Of a stretch of DNA of 24,070 bases, positions 8,206 to 16,251 are shown one piece after another; the first letter of the stretch is position 1, and each line of letters starts with the position of its first letter. Source of the stretch: SBAX01 sp964646605. Lineage in GTDB: Bacteria > Planctomycetota > Phycisphaerae > UBA1845. Below the pieces are notes generated by a model. It searched no databases. It was not told the origin of the DNA and was given only the letters and a program-made list of their open reading frames with translations. Position numbers and translations under genes: made by a program. Location: contig CAZYEX010000148.1 of NCBI GenBank assembly GCA_964646605.1, forward strand, positions 1 to 24,070, read 5' to 3'.

Positions 8206-8925
8206 ATGACGAAGGTCGGCACACGTGCGGGGCGGACGGGGTGGTTGTCCGTGGGCGTGGTCGTCTTCGCGGCTGCGTGGTCGGAGGGCGGGATATCTTA
8301 CGTCGATGACCACCGGGCGATCGACGTCGAAGCCTTCCATTTCGACTTCGATCCGTTCGCCCTGTTCGATCAGAGCGTGTTCTCCGAGCCGTTCGTCCCG
8401 TTCGACGTTGTGCGGGATTTCTCGGCCTCGCAGGATTGGCTCAGCGTGCGGGCCATGGCGTCGCAGCATTCCGTGCTGGCGCCGATGTTCATGTCCGGGT
8501 CAGGGGCCACCCTCGCGGACGCCGCAACGACGGAGGACTTACACTCTCCTCCGAACGTGCAGGCGACGTCCTCCGTGCAAATCCGCTTCGAGATTCTCGA
8601 GCCGACCCCGTACGCTTTCAGCGCCCGCGTAGCCGCGGAAAACTCCAACGACCCCTTTGGACCATCCCTCGCTACGATCGCTCTGTATGGACCGGAGTTG
8701 GAGCCGATCACCGGCGTTTCCGTACTAGAGGGGACGCGCGAAGTGTTTTCCGTCGGGGAACTGGCGCCGGGTTCATATGTGCTGGACGGCGGTGCGCTGG
8801 CTTCACTGTTCACTGACTACGGGCACGTTGCGGCGACGTTCGAGTTTACCCTGAGCGTGCCCGAACCTTCATCCGGAGTGATCTTGCTGCCTCTTGTCGT
8901 AGTGCTCATGCGACGACGACCGTAG
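8206..8925 (+). CDS. PEP-CTERM sorting-domain surface protein
   Basis: The roughly 239-residue product starts with a basic segment and hydrophobic stretch (TGWLSVGVVVFAAAW) consistent with a signal peptide. It ends with a C-terminal tripartite sorting signal: VPEPSS, a hydrophobic helix (GVILLPLVVVLM) and RRR. Proteins with this tail are cleaved and anchored by an exosortase in Gram-negative and planctomycete cells. The middle is rich in Asp, Phe and Ser with no recognised domain. Residues around 165-220 look like a beta-rich domain (ATIALYGPELEPITGV). ATG at 8206 is preferred over TTG at 8203; GGGGTG lies about eight bases before it. The function is unknown. Its exosortase must be encoded outside the window. 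Confidence 0.82.
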   Translation: MTKVGTRAGRTGWLSVGVVVFAAAWSEGGISYVDDHRAIDVEAFHFDFDPFALFDQSVFSEPFVPFDVVRDFSASQDWLSVRAMASQHSVLAPMFMSGSGATLADAATTEDLHSPPNVQATSSVQIRFEILEPTPYAFSARVAAENSNDPFGPSLATIALYGPELEPITGVSVLEGTREVFSVGELAPGSYVLDGGALASLFTDYGHVAATFEFTLSVPEPSSGVILLPLVVVLMRRRP

Positions 8926-8962
8926 TGGTGCGTACGGCGCACGCCCCCTACACTCTCTGTGT

Positions 8963-10168
8963 ATGAGTGCGGCCGTTGTTCATCGGGTCACCGTTCATCC
9001 ACTTTCCATCCCTTTGCGCCAGAAGGTGACCCATGCCGCATCGGCGCGCGAGGCGGCGGAACCGGTGGTCGTGGCCGTGGAGCTGCGCGATGGGACGGTC
9101 GGGTACGGAGAGACGCTTCCGCGGACGTATGTTACCGGCGAGACGGTCGAGTCGGTCGTGCAGGCGATCCAAAGCACATTCGTCCCGGCGTTGTTGACGT
9201 TTCATCCGGAGTCGTTCGCCGAGGCGTTGGAGGCGATCGAAGGCTTGCCGTGGACCGATGCGGACGACCGTCCAGCGCCGGCGGCGCGAGCGGCGGTGGA
9301 GTTAGCCTTACTGGATGGGGTGCTGCGAAGTTACCGGCGCGAGATCGAGTCCGTCGTGCAGTGGATGGGACTGCCCGGGTTCGGATCGCCGGGGAGTCTG
9401 CGAACGATCCGATTCAGCGGCGTTCTGGCGAGCCAGGGTCGGCGATCGACCCTGCGGCAACTGCGGTTGATGTATTGGGGGGGACTGCGGCACTTCAAGC
9501 TCAAGGTGGGGATGTCCGGCGACCAGGAGCTTGTGCGCGCTGTCGCCGCATATCTGCGCCGAGCCATTGCGTGCGGCCGGGCGACCTTGCGTGTGGACGC
9601 CAATGGGACATGGTCGCCGGAAGACGCGATTGAGTGGATGCGCGCCACCGCGGACTTGCCGATCGCGGGGATCGAACAACCACTAAGACGGGGTGATGAG
9701 GCGGCGCTCCCGCAACTGTTACGTCCGCATGGGCTCAAGCCCGCGGCTCGCATGATGACCCACGACGAGTCGCTGGTGACGATCGAGGATGCGCGGCGGC
9801 TGGTCGAACTGGGCGTCGCCGATGGGTTCAACATTCGCATCAGCAAATGCGGGGGGTTGATTCCGTCGCTGCGCATCGCGGCCCTGGCGCGGCGCGAGAA
9901 CGTGCGGATTCAACTGGGCTGCATGGTGGGCGAAACGAGCATTCTCTCCGCGGCCGGCCTGCGGTTCCTGGAAGTTTGTCCCAATGTCGAATGGGCGGAA
10001 GGGTGTTTTGGCTCGTTTCTGCTTGCGGGCGATGTGGCGAAGCGAAGTTTACGGTTTGGCTTCGGCGGTCGCCCACCGCGACTGAGCGCTCGCGGGCTCG
10101 GGGTGGAGGTTGATCCGGCGCTGTTGACAAGGTACCTCGCCGGCGACTCGATCGTGATCAACTTGTAA
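8963..10168 (+). CDS. Enolase-superfamily enzyme (muconate lactonizing / dipeptide epimerase type)
   Basis: The 401-residue product has the capping domain and the (beta/alpha)8 barrel of the muconate-lactonizing-enzyme subgroup. Catalytic residues appear in order: K179-x-K181 (HFKLKVG), metal ligands D212 (RVDANG), E238 (IEQPL) and D268 (THDES), and general acid/base K295 (ISKCGG). GCMVGET near 319-325 is typical of dipeptide epimerases and related cycloisomerases. These enzymes abstract a proton alpha to a carboxylate using Mg2+. The substrate cannot be read from the sequence; L-Ala-D/L-Glu or another dipeptide epimerase is a reasonable guess, o-succinylbenzoate synthase less so. No menaquinone or catechol genes are nearby. 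Its 3' end overlaps the convergent nucleotidyltransferase gene by 11 bp. No clear ribosome site precedes the ATG. Confidence 0.88.
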   Translation: MSAAVVHRVTVHPLSIPLRQKVTHAASAREAAEPVVVAVELRDGTVGYGETLPRTYVTGETVESVVQAIQSTFVPALLTFHPESFAEALEAIEGLPWTDADDRPAPAARAAVELALLDGVLRSYRREIESVVQWMGLPGFGSPGSLRTIRFSGVLASQGRRSTLRQLRLMYWGGLRHFKLKVGMSGDQELVRAVAAYLRRAIACGRATLRVDANGTWSPEDAIEWMRATADLPIAGIEQPLRRGDEAALPQLLRPHGLKPAARMMTHDESLVTIEDARRLVELGVADGFNIRISKCGGLIPSLRIAALARRENVRIQLGCMVGETSILSAAGLRFLEVCPNVEWAEGCFGSFLLAGDVAKRSLRFGFGGRPPRLSARGLGVEVDPALLTRYLAGDSIVINL

Positions 10169-10871
10169 CGTCCCAGATCGTCTGCGCCCGCCCGTAGTCT
10201 TGTGGAGTGTCGATTTCGATGGCCGACCGCGGCGGAATGCGGAGCGCGGTGAAAGAACACCGATTCAGTATATCATCGACCGCGGATTCGTAGAACAGAT
10301 CGGTCTCGTGGAGTGTTTTATTGTAGTGGCGGAGGGTCTCGATGAGCGCCGGACCGTCGCCGCAGGAAATCTTACCGATGCCGACGTACTCACCCAGGCA
10401 GTCGTCCGGCGGGAGCGTCTTTCCGATGCGTACAATACGTTCATCGTGCGCAACAATGACTTTGACCTCCTCGTCGCTACACTCTTTCACCTCGACCGCC
10501 AGTGCAGAACCGTCCATCTCTGCCAGTCGATGTAACACATCCGAAGCGAACCATACATCCCCATTGAGAAGTATGACATCGTCGACGAATGCGCTCCGCG
10601 CCAGCCACAAGGAATGTATGGTATTCGTCGTCGCATAGTCCTCATTGACGATCCAATGGCAACAAATCGGCGCCTGGGCGGCGGCTTGGACGATGAGTTC
10701 CGATCGGTAGCCGACGACGATGTGAACTTCCCTGACACCCGCGGCGGCTAACATGCGCAGTGCATGGTCGAGCAAATTTCCACCGGGGCAGGGCAAGAGG
10801 CACTTGGGATGATCCCGGCCCATGGCAGCCAGTCGTCGACCTGCGCCCGCGGCGAGGAGAATGGCACGCAT
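10158..10871 (-). CDS. LicC-like sugar-phosphate/phospho-alcohol nucleotidyltransferase
   Basis: The 237-residue product is a GT-A-fold nucleotidyltransferase. It has the signature LAAGAGRRL (residues 6-14), the catalytic HPKCLL Lys (K23), GYRSE (54-58) and the metal-binding LLNGDVWF (D105). The block TTNTIHSLWLAR (81-92) and the closing EYVGIGKIS and IEIDTPQD motifs resemble choline-phosphate or inositol-phosphate cytidylyltransferases (LicC/IPCT type) more than glucose-1-phosphate thymidylyltransferases. The reaction is probably NTP + phospho-alcohol to NDP-alcohol + PPi, with CTP likely. The frame is open to 11120, but the start is set at ATG 10871, giving the family-typical MRAILLAAG. This is 8 bp after the gpsA stop, so the two genes are probably co-transcribed, which hints at a head group derived from glycerol 3-phosphate. 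That link is inference. Confidence 0.85.
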   Translation of the reverse strand: MRAILLAAGAGRRLAAMGRDHPKCLLPCPGGNLLDHALRMLAAAGVREVHIVVGYRSELIVQAAAQAPICCHWIVNEDYATTNTIHSLWLARSAFVDDVILLNGDVWFASDVLHRLAEMDGSALAVEVKECSDEEVKVIVAHDERIVRIGKTLPPDDCLGEYVGIGKISCGDGPALIETLRHYNKTLHETDLFYESAVDDILNRCSFTALRIPPRSAIEIDTPQDYGRAQTIWDVTS

Positions 10872-10879
10872 GGCCAAGA

Positions 10880-11863
10880 TCAGAGTTTGGCGATCAAGGC
10901 GGTCAACTCCCGGCGCACGTCGCACGCTCGGCCGCGGAGAATTGCGTTGACCGTATGGAAGAGGGGGATGGATACGTCCAAGGCCCAGAGCGTTTCGATG
11001 GTCTGTGACATGGCCACGCCTTCCACGGTCATGCGCACTTCGTCGAGGGCTTGCGGCAGGGTCCGGCCCTTGGCCAGCAACATTCCCAGTCGTCGGTTGC
11101 GACTGTCCGAGCTGAGGCACGTGGTGATGAGATCGCCCGCGCCGGAGACGCCGTAGGCGACGGACTCGGGAATGCCGAAGAAGCCCGCGACCGTAGCGAG
11201 TTCCTTGAGACCTTCGGTCAGGAGCACGCCTTGGGCATTGGCCCCGAGTTCGAGCCCGTCGGCCAACCCCGCGGCGATGGCCACAATACCCTTGAGCGCC
11301 GCACAGACCTCGTGGTGCGTCGGATTGCGGCTGACCTCGAAGGCGATGACATCGTTGCGCAAGGTGCTCTTCACGAGCGCGAGGTGCATCAGGTTGTCAC
11401 TGGCGAGAACCGCGCGGGTGGGTTTGCCGACGGCGACTTCGTTGGCGATTGTCGGACCGGTGAGCACCACCACGGACGCGCCGGGAATCTCCTGCCGGAT
11501 GGTCTCGCTCATGGTGCATTGGCGATCCGCGTCGAAACCCTTGGAGACGGTGAGAATGAGCGGTTCACGGGCGTGCCGGGCGAGGTCCTTGGCGACCGCT
11601 CGCACTTGCCCCGAAGGCACGGCGAGGATGACCAACGTGCGGCGAGGGTCGAAATCGGCGGCGTATTTTTCCTCGATCACCACGGCGTCGGGGATCGCGT
11701 AGGGATACAGGGGGCGAGGATCGTCGCGATGGGCGTTAAGGTGCTTGGCCGTCGCGGCGTCGATGGTCCAGACGCGTGTGGGAAGCAATTTTGAGAACAG
11801 TCCCGCAAGGGTCAAACCCCAATTGCCCGAGCCGATGACCAGAATGTTGTCGATGGTCTGCAC
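10880..11863 (-). CDS. gpsA: NAD(P)-dependent glycerol-3-phosphate dehydrogenase
   Basis: This enzyme reduces dihydroxyacetone phosphate to sn-glycerol 3-phosphate for phospholipid synthesis in the cytoplasm. The 327 residues match the usual 320-340. The N-terminal Rossmann motif is VIGSGNWG (residues 9-16). VSKGF at 106-110 and LTGPTIANE at 134-142 are conserved substrate/cofactor loops. ALKGIVAIAAG contains the catalytic K191, and GAGDLITTCLSSDSRNRRLG begins at 241. SGN replaces the commoner GAG in the dinucleotide motif, and NAQ replaces the usual NAK after GLELGA, so it may be a diverged paralogue. It starts at ATG 11863 and diverges from the trpG-type gene across 142 bp. Downstream, 8 bp separate it from the nucleotidyltransferase gene. 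Confidence 0.93.
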   Translation of the reverse strand: MQTIDNILVIGSGNWGLTLAGLFSKLLPTRVWTIDAATAKHLNAHRDDPRPLYPYAIPDAVVIEEKYAADFDPRRTLVILAVPSGQVRAVAKDLARHAREPLILTVSKGFDADRQCTMSETIRQEIPGASVVVLTGPTIANEVAVGKPTRAVLASDNLMHLALVKSTLRNDVIAFEVSRNPTHHEVCAALKGIVAIAAGLADGLELGANAQGVLLTEGLKELATVAGFFGIPESVAYGVSGAGDLITTCLSSDSRNRRLGMLLAKGRTLPQALDEVRMTVEGVAMSQTIETLWALDVSIPLFHTVNAILRGRACDVRRELTALIAKL

Positions 11864-11926
11864 GGGTGCATCGTAACCGCGGAGGCGGCGAGGGACAACC
11901 TAGCGCCGCAAAAGGGACGACCCGTC

Positions 11927-11946
11927 CCCCACCCCAAGGGGTGGGG
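11927..11946. repeat. GC hairpin in the gpsA/trpG divergent intergenic region
   Basis: CCCCACCCC (11927-11935) and GGGGTGGGG (11938-11946) are perfect 9-bp complementary arms separated by AA, so the real loop is 4-6 nt. On the minus strand it is preceded by GTA and the arm/loop text CCACCCCTTG matches part of the GTAG-headed repeat family elsewhere in the window, suggesting a diverged member. It lies between divergent genes, so it cannot be a terminator for both; a regulatory role is possible but unsupported. Confidence 0.5.
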
Positions 11947-12005
11947 TACCCGCCACTCACATGGAGTGCATTGGCGCGGCGGCGATTGGACATTAGGATG
12001 TTGTC

Positions 12006-12571
<566 letters not shown>

Positions 12572-12575
<4 letters not shown>

Positions 12576-13078
12576 TGGACGCACCGCTCGACGTTCACCG
12601 GCGATTGGTGGAGGCGCTTCGCGGCGCGGGCGTGGCGTTTATGCAGATGCAACACCGTCCGGTGCATACCAGCGCCGAAGCCGCCGAGGTGCGGGGGACG
12701 AGTCTGCACAGCGGCGCCAAGGCTTTGATCCTCAAGGCCGAGGAGAACTTTCTCATGGTCGTCATCCCCGCCGACCTGTCACTGGACAACGGCGCTGTGC
12801 GCAAGCTCCTGGGCGTCAAGCACCTTCGTTTCGCCACCAAGGAGGAAGTCATCGAGATCACCGGCGGACTGACGCCCGGCTCGATTCCGCCCTTCGGGAG
12901 CCTCTTCAAGCTTTCCACGACCTGCGACGGACGGCTGGCCGAAAACGAACGAATCAACTTCAACGCCGCGAGCCATAGCGAATCGATCCAGATGCGATAC
13001 CGCGATTACCTTGCCTATGAACGCCCTCGGCTCGCCGCCGTGGCCAAACCCCCCGCCCCGCCGCCACACGCCCAATAA
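12572..13078 (+). CDS. YbaK/ProX-family aminoacyl-tRNA deacylase
   Basis: The 168-residue product belongs to the YbaK/INS-like superfamily of trans-editing domains that hydrolyse mischarged tRNAs such as Ala- or Cys-tRNA-Pro. Supporting features are the N-terminal helix, the strand MQHRPVHTSAEAAEVRG (26-42), the GAKALILKAEENFLMVVIPAD core (starting at residue 48, Lys at 50 and 55), LGVKHLRFATKEEV and the conserved glycine-rich GGLTPGSIPPFG. The last 15 residues are a Pro/Ala-rich tail. Exact tRNA substrate is unknown. Its ATG overlaps the stop of the glutaminase gene (ATGA), so the two are translationally coupled. Co-occurrence with a chorismate-pathway glutaminase has no obvious biochemical reason. 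Confidence 0.88.
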
Positions 13079-13187
13079 CCAATTCGACGGTTTTTCGAGA
13101 ACCATTGCGTGGATTTGGCGTCCAAGGCAGAGCGGACGCACGGTTGTATCCGATTTGCTCCTAAGAAAACGGCGGTTGGTACGTCAT

Positions 13188-13763
13188 ATGAACGGAAGCG
13201 TGAACACGACGGAATCGGCAAGGGCCCCCATGAACGACTCGCTTACGGCGGACAAGGCGGAATGGGTGATGACGGTCCTGCGGGACCTCGAGGGCCCCCT
13301 GCTTCGTTACGCGGCGAGAATCACGGGGAGCGTCGAGCAGGCCCGCGACGTGGTGCAGGAGACCTTCCTGCGTCTATGCGGAGAAGAGGCGGCGTCGCTC
13401 AATGGCCGATTGCCGCAATGGCTGTATACCGTGTGCCGCAATCAGGCACTCGACGTGAAGCGAAAGAGTCGGCGAATGACGACCACGATCGACGAAAAGA
13501 ACAAGATTGGCGCCGGCGAGCGCATTCTGCTTGGCGAGGACCCGGCGGCGATTGTCGAGGGTCGGGAGAGTGCGAGCGGTGTGCTTCGCTTGCTGTACGA
13601 ACTGCCGGAGAACCAGCAAGAGGTGGTCCACCTGCGGTTCCAGGGGCAATTGAGCTACAAGCAGATCGCGGAGGTCACCGGCCTTTCCGTGACCAACGTG
13701 GGGTACTTGATCCACACGGCCATCGCGGCACTGCGAACGGGAATGACGAATGCGGAATTGTGA
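13188..13763 (+). CDS. ECF-like sigma-70 family RNA polymerase sigma factor
   Basis: The product is about 191 residues from ATG 13188. Region 2 is visible as LLRYAARITGSVEQARDVVQETFLRL followed by LPQWLYTVCRNQALDVKRKSRR, the -10 recognition and core-binding helices. Region 4 is the C-terminal LPENQQEVVHLRFQGQLSYKQIAEVTGLSVTNVGYLIHTAIAALR helix-turn-helix; both stretches are cited from residues 37 and 140. There is no region 1 or 3, as expected for extracytoplasmic-function sigma factors. The frame is open from 13011 and overlaps the previous gene, so the start is uncertain; ATG 13230 (MNDSLTADKAEWVM) is an alternative, and neither has a strong ribosome site. The next gene, 96 bp downstream, encodes a membrane protein with an anti-sigma-like N-terminus, its likely partner. 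Confidence 0.9.
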   Translation: MNGSVNTTESARAPMNDSLTADKAEWVMTVLRDLEGPLLRYAARITGSVEQARDVVQETFLRLCGEEAASLNGRLPQWLYTVCRNQALDVKRKSRRMTTTIDEKNKIGAGERILLGEDPAAIVEGRESASGVLRLLYELPENQQEVVHLRFQGQLSYKQIAEVTGLSVTNVGYLIHTAIAALRTGMTNAEL

Positions 13764-13798
13764 ATGCGGAAGCTATCCCGCCAATTTTCCGAACCCCA

Positions 13799-13834
13799 AG
13801 CGCCAGCGCGGGGTGTTGGCCCGTCGCTTGCGCT
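13799..13834. repeat. Imperfect inverted repeat between sigma factor and VWA genes
   Basis: A 15-nt arm at 13799-13813 (AGCGCCAGCGCGGGG) faces 13820-13834 (CCCGTCGCTTGCGCT) across a 6-nt loop; 12 of 15 positions pair. It occupies most of the gap between the two genes and sits just upstream of the ribosome site at 13847-13853. Its AGCGCAAGCGACGGG-type sequence looks like a second dispersed repeat family, separate from the GTAG-headed hairpins. It may attenuate or modulate translation of the VWA gene. Confidence 0.55.
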
Positions 13835-13846
13835 CGGGGCTCGGAT

Positions 13847-13853
13847 AAGGGGG
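13847..13853 (+). promoter_or_regulatory. Ribosome binding site fixing the VWA gene start
   Basis: AAGGGGG lies six bases before ATG 13860. This selects the start giving MKMNANDPKLTAYVLGE rather than the in-frame ATG at 13764, which would translate through the inverted repeat. Confidence 0.7.
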
Positions 13854-13859
13854 TGTGCG

Positions 13860-16163
13860 ATGAAAATGAATGCAAACGACCCGAAGTTGACGGCCTATGT
13901 GCTGGGTGAGGTGGATGAGGGCGAGCGGTCGCACATCGAGGCGCAGTTACGATCGTCCCCGGACCTCGGCCGCGCGGTCGAGGAAATCCGCCAAACGGCG
14001 GCCATGCTCACGCGGGAGTTGCAGGGCGTTCCTTGTCCCGTCCTGACCGACGACCAACGCGCAGAGATCCGAGCCGCGAGCGGCTCCCCTTTACGCGAAG
14101 CGTCAAGGGCAAGACTGCGGACCCGTGATGTAGCGTCACCCCTTGTGGGTGACGCCGAACGCCGCATTCGCCGACGGGTCTGGGTCCCTGCGGCGCTGGC
14201 CGCATCGCTCGCGCTTGCTGCGGGTGTTTCGTTCCTTGCGCTGCCATCTTTGTCCCGGGTGCGGGGGACAGCATCGAAGATGAAGGGAATCGGCACCAGC
14301 GGAAAACTCGCCGCGGTCGATGGGCCCCTCGCGAGCAGCACGTACCCAAACCTAGAGAAAAAGGAGCTGGTTGGCGGCAACCTTCCCTCGGTCCACGCCC
14401 AGAAGACGCGGCGGGAACGGGCGTCGCTTCCTCCATCACCTGGGTCGCCGCAGATTTCTGAGGAAGGACGCAAAGCGTTGATGGTGCTCGGATATGTCGG
14501 AGGGACGGTCACTCCTGCGTCTCCAGGCAAGTCCGCGTCGCAATACCGAAACGACCAGGGTCAGCGGTCCAAAGCGGGCGGTGGCGGGCAGTCGGTCGGG
14601 GAGGTCGAGGCCCTAATCCCGTCGATGTTATGTGAATCCAGAGGACCCATAGTGGGTGGGGTCGCGGCAACGGAGCCGCTGACCGGCGAATCGTACGCCG
14701 CGATGCCGGAAAACCCGTTTCTTGCGGTCCTGCAACAACCGCTGTCCACGTTCTCGATCGACGTGGACACGGCCTCGTATGCCAACGTGCGGCGGTTTTT
14801 GACCTCTGGACAGCTCCCTCCACCCGACGCCGTGCGCATCGAGGAAATGCTCAACTATTTCGATTACGACTATCCCCAGCCCACGGGCGGGCATCCCTTT
14901 TCGGTGAACATCGAAGTGGCCGAGTGCCCGTGGGACGCGAGTCATCGCCTGGCGCGAATCGGAATCAAGGGGATCGAGTTCGCCCCCCACGAGCGACCCA
15001 CCGCCAACCTCGTCTTTCTCATTGACGTGTCCGGTTCGATGCAGTCCGACAACAGGCTGCCGCTGGTCAAAGAGGGGTTGCGTCTGTTGTTGGGTGAACT
15101 CGCGCCCGACGATCGAGTGTCCATGGTCGTCTACGCGGGTGCGTCGGGCTTGGTGCTGCCCTCGACCCCCTGCCGCAACAAAGGCGCGATCCTTTCGGCG
15201 TTGGACCAACTGCAAGCGGGCGGATCGACCAACGGCGGAGCGGGCATTCAGCTCGCGTACGAGACGGCCGCGGCGAACTTCATCGAGGGCGGCGTGAACC
15301 GCGTCATTCTGGCGACCGACGGCGACTTCAACGTGGGGGTCACGCACCAAGGCGAACTCGTGCGGTTGATCGAGGAAAAAGCCAAGAGCGGCGTTTTCCT
15401 GAGCGTGTTGGGCTTCGGGATGGGCAACCTGAAGGACTCGACGCTGGAGCAATTGGCCGACAAGGGCAACGGCAATTACGCCTACATCGACACCATCGAG
15501 GAGGCCCGCAAGGTCCTGGTCGAGCAGATGGGCGGCACGCTGGTGACCATCGCCAAGGACGTGAAGATTCAGGTCGAGTTCAACCCCGCGGAGGTGACGG
15601 CCTATCGGCTCATCGGCTATGAGAATCGACTGCTGGCGGCGCAGGATTTCAATGACGACGCCAAGGACGCGGGCGAGATCGGCGCCGGCCACACGGTGAC
15701 GGCCTTGTACGAGATCGTGCCCGCGGGCGTGGAACCCTCGACCCCGATCTCGAGCGTGGATCCGTTGAAGTATCAGACCTCGGCCCTCGACGTTCCATCG
15801 GATGCCGAGGCTCCGCGCGGGGTTCGGGCTCCCTCCTCGGTTGCCCTCACGCCCGCGGCTCAGGAAGGCGAACTCATGACCGTCAAGTTGCGCTACAAGG
15901 ACCCCGACGGCGAGGTGAGCAAACTCATCGAAGTTCCGGTCATCGACGAGGGTGCGTTGTTCGCCGAATCCTCGGACGATTTCGCCTTCGCCGCCGCGGT
16001 GGCCTCGTTTGGCATGATGCTCCGCGGATCCGCGCACAGCGCCGACTTCACCTACGACGACATCGCCGAGACCGTCGCCGCCTCGCTGGGGGCCGACCCC
16101 TTCGGTTATCGCGCCCAGTTCGCCCAACTCGTCCGCCAAGCGATGCAACTCGCCCCGCGGTAG
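13860..16163 (+). CDS. Membrane-anchored VWA-domain protein, YfbK type, with anti-sigma-like N-terminus
   Basis: The 767-residue product has several parts. The cytoplasmic N-terminus (1-60: KLTAYVLGEVDEGERSHIEAQL) resembles the helical fold of anti-sigma factors but lacks the zinc-binding Cys/His set. After a linker (65-100) comes one membrane span (about 102-125, PAALAASLALAAGVSFLAL), then a low-complexity stretch. A YfbK-type N-domain (STFSIDVDTASYANVRRFL) precedes a von Willebrand A domain whose MIDAS motif DVSGSM starts at D389 with the later TDGDFN. A C-terminal domain ends in FGMMLRGSAHSADFTYDD. The VWA domain should bind a divalent metal and a protein ligand outside the membrane. Pairing with the upstream sigma factor suggests signal transduction across the membrane. 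Codons 91-99 (14130-14155) come from a GTAG-headed hairpin repeat. Confidence 0.9.
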   Translation: MKMNANDPKLTAYVLGEVDEGERSHIEAQLRSSPDLGRAVEEIRQTAAMLTRELQGVPCPVLTDDQRAEIRAASGSPLREASRARLRTRDVASPLVGDAERRIRRRVWVPAALAASLALAAGVSFLALPSLSRVRGTASKMKGIGTSGKLAAVDGPLASSTYPNLEKKELVGGNLPSVHAQKTRRERASLPPSPGSPQISEEGRKALMVLGYVGGTVTPASPGKSASQYRNDQGQRSKAGGGGQSVGEVEALIPSMLCESRGPIVGGVAATEPLTGESYAAMPENPFLAVLQQPLSTFSIDVDTASYANVRRFLTSGQLPPPDAVRIEEMLNYFDYDYPQPTGGHPFSVNIEVAECPWDASHRLARIGIKGIEFAPHERPTANLVFLIDVSGSMQSDNRLPLVKEGLRLLLGELAPDDRVSMVVYAGASGLVLPSTPCRNKGAILSALDQLQAGGSTNGGAGIQLAYETAAANFIEGGVNRVILATDGDFNVGVTHQGELVRLIEEKAKSGVFLSVLGFGMGNLKDSTLEQLADKGNGNYAYIDTIEEARKVLVEQMGGTLVTIAKDVKIQVEFNPAEVTAYRLIGYENRLLAAQDFNDDAKDAGEIGAGHTVTALYEIVPAGVEPSTPISSVDPLKYQTSALDVPSDAEAPRGVRAPSSVALTPAAQEGELMTVKLRYKDPDGEVSKLIEVPVIDEGALFAESSDDFAFAAAVASFGMMLRGSAHSADFTYDDIAETVAASLGADPFGYRAQFAQLVRQAMQLAPR
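14130..14155 (+). repeat. GTAG-headed hairpin repeat, copy 1, inside the VWA coding region
   Basis: GTAG followed by GCGTCACCC (14133-14141, sharing the G), loop CTTGT (14142-14146) and GGGTGACGC (14147-14155): a perfect 9-bp stem. It is read in frame as VASPLVGDA in the linker just before the membrane span. Compared with the other copies, C-to-T in one arm is matched by G-to-A in the other. Confidence 0.8.
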
Positions 16164-16189
16164 CTGTGTCGGTCACGCCCTTGCTCAGT

Positions 16190-16215
16190 GCGCCACCCAC
16201 GAGGGGTGGCGCTAC
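16190..16215 (-). repeat. GTAG-headed hairpin repeat, copy 2
   Basis: On the minus strand, GTAGCG head then arms GCGCCACCC and GGGTGGCGC around loop CTCGT; perfect 9-bp stem. It lies 26 bp after the VWA stop codon and faces copy 3, the two GTAG heads being separated by 10 bp. It could act as a 3' mRNA stabilising or terminating hairpin for the VWA gene. Confidence 0.8.
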
Positions 16216-16225
16216 GGCCGGCGTT

Positions 16226-16251
16226 GTAGCGCCGGGGCTTGTCCCCGGCGC
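16226..16251 (+). repeat. GTAG-headed hairpin repeat, copy 3
   Basis: GTAG, then arms GCGCCGGGG (16229-16237) and CCCCGGCGC (16243-16251) around loop CTTGT. The outer arm, head and loop match the other copies, while the inner four base pairs are changed on both sides so the 9-bp stem is kept. With copy 2 it forms a head-to-head pair. The remaining intergenic stretch up to 16390 shows no other gene or motif. Confidence 0.8.

Noticed and set aside
14628..16148. A 506-residue minus-strand open frame opposite the VWA gene
   Set aside because: Antisense to a recognised VWA domain; composition and lack of motifs mark it as a shadow.
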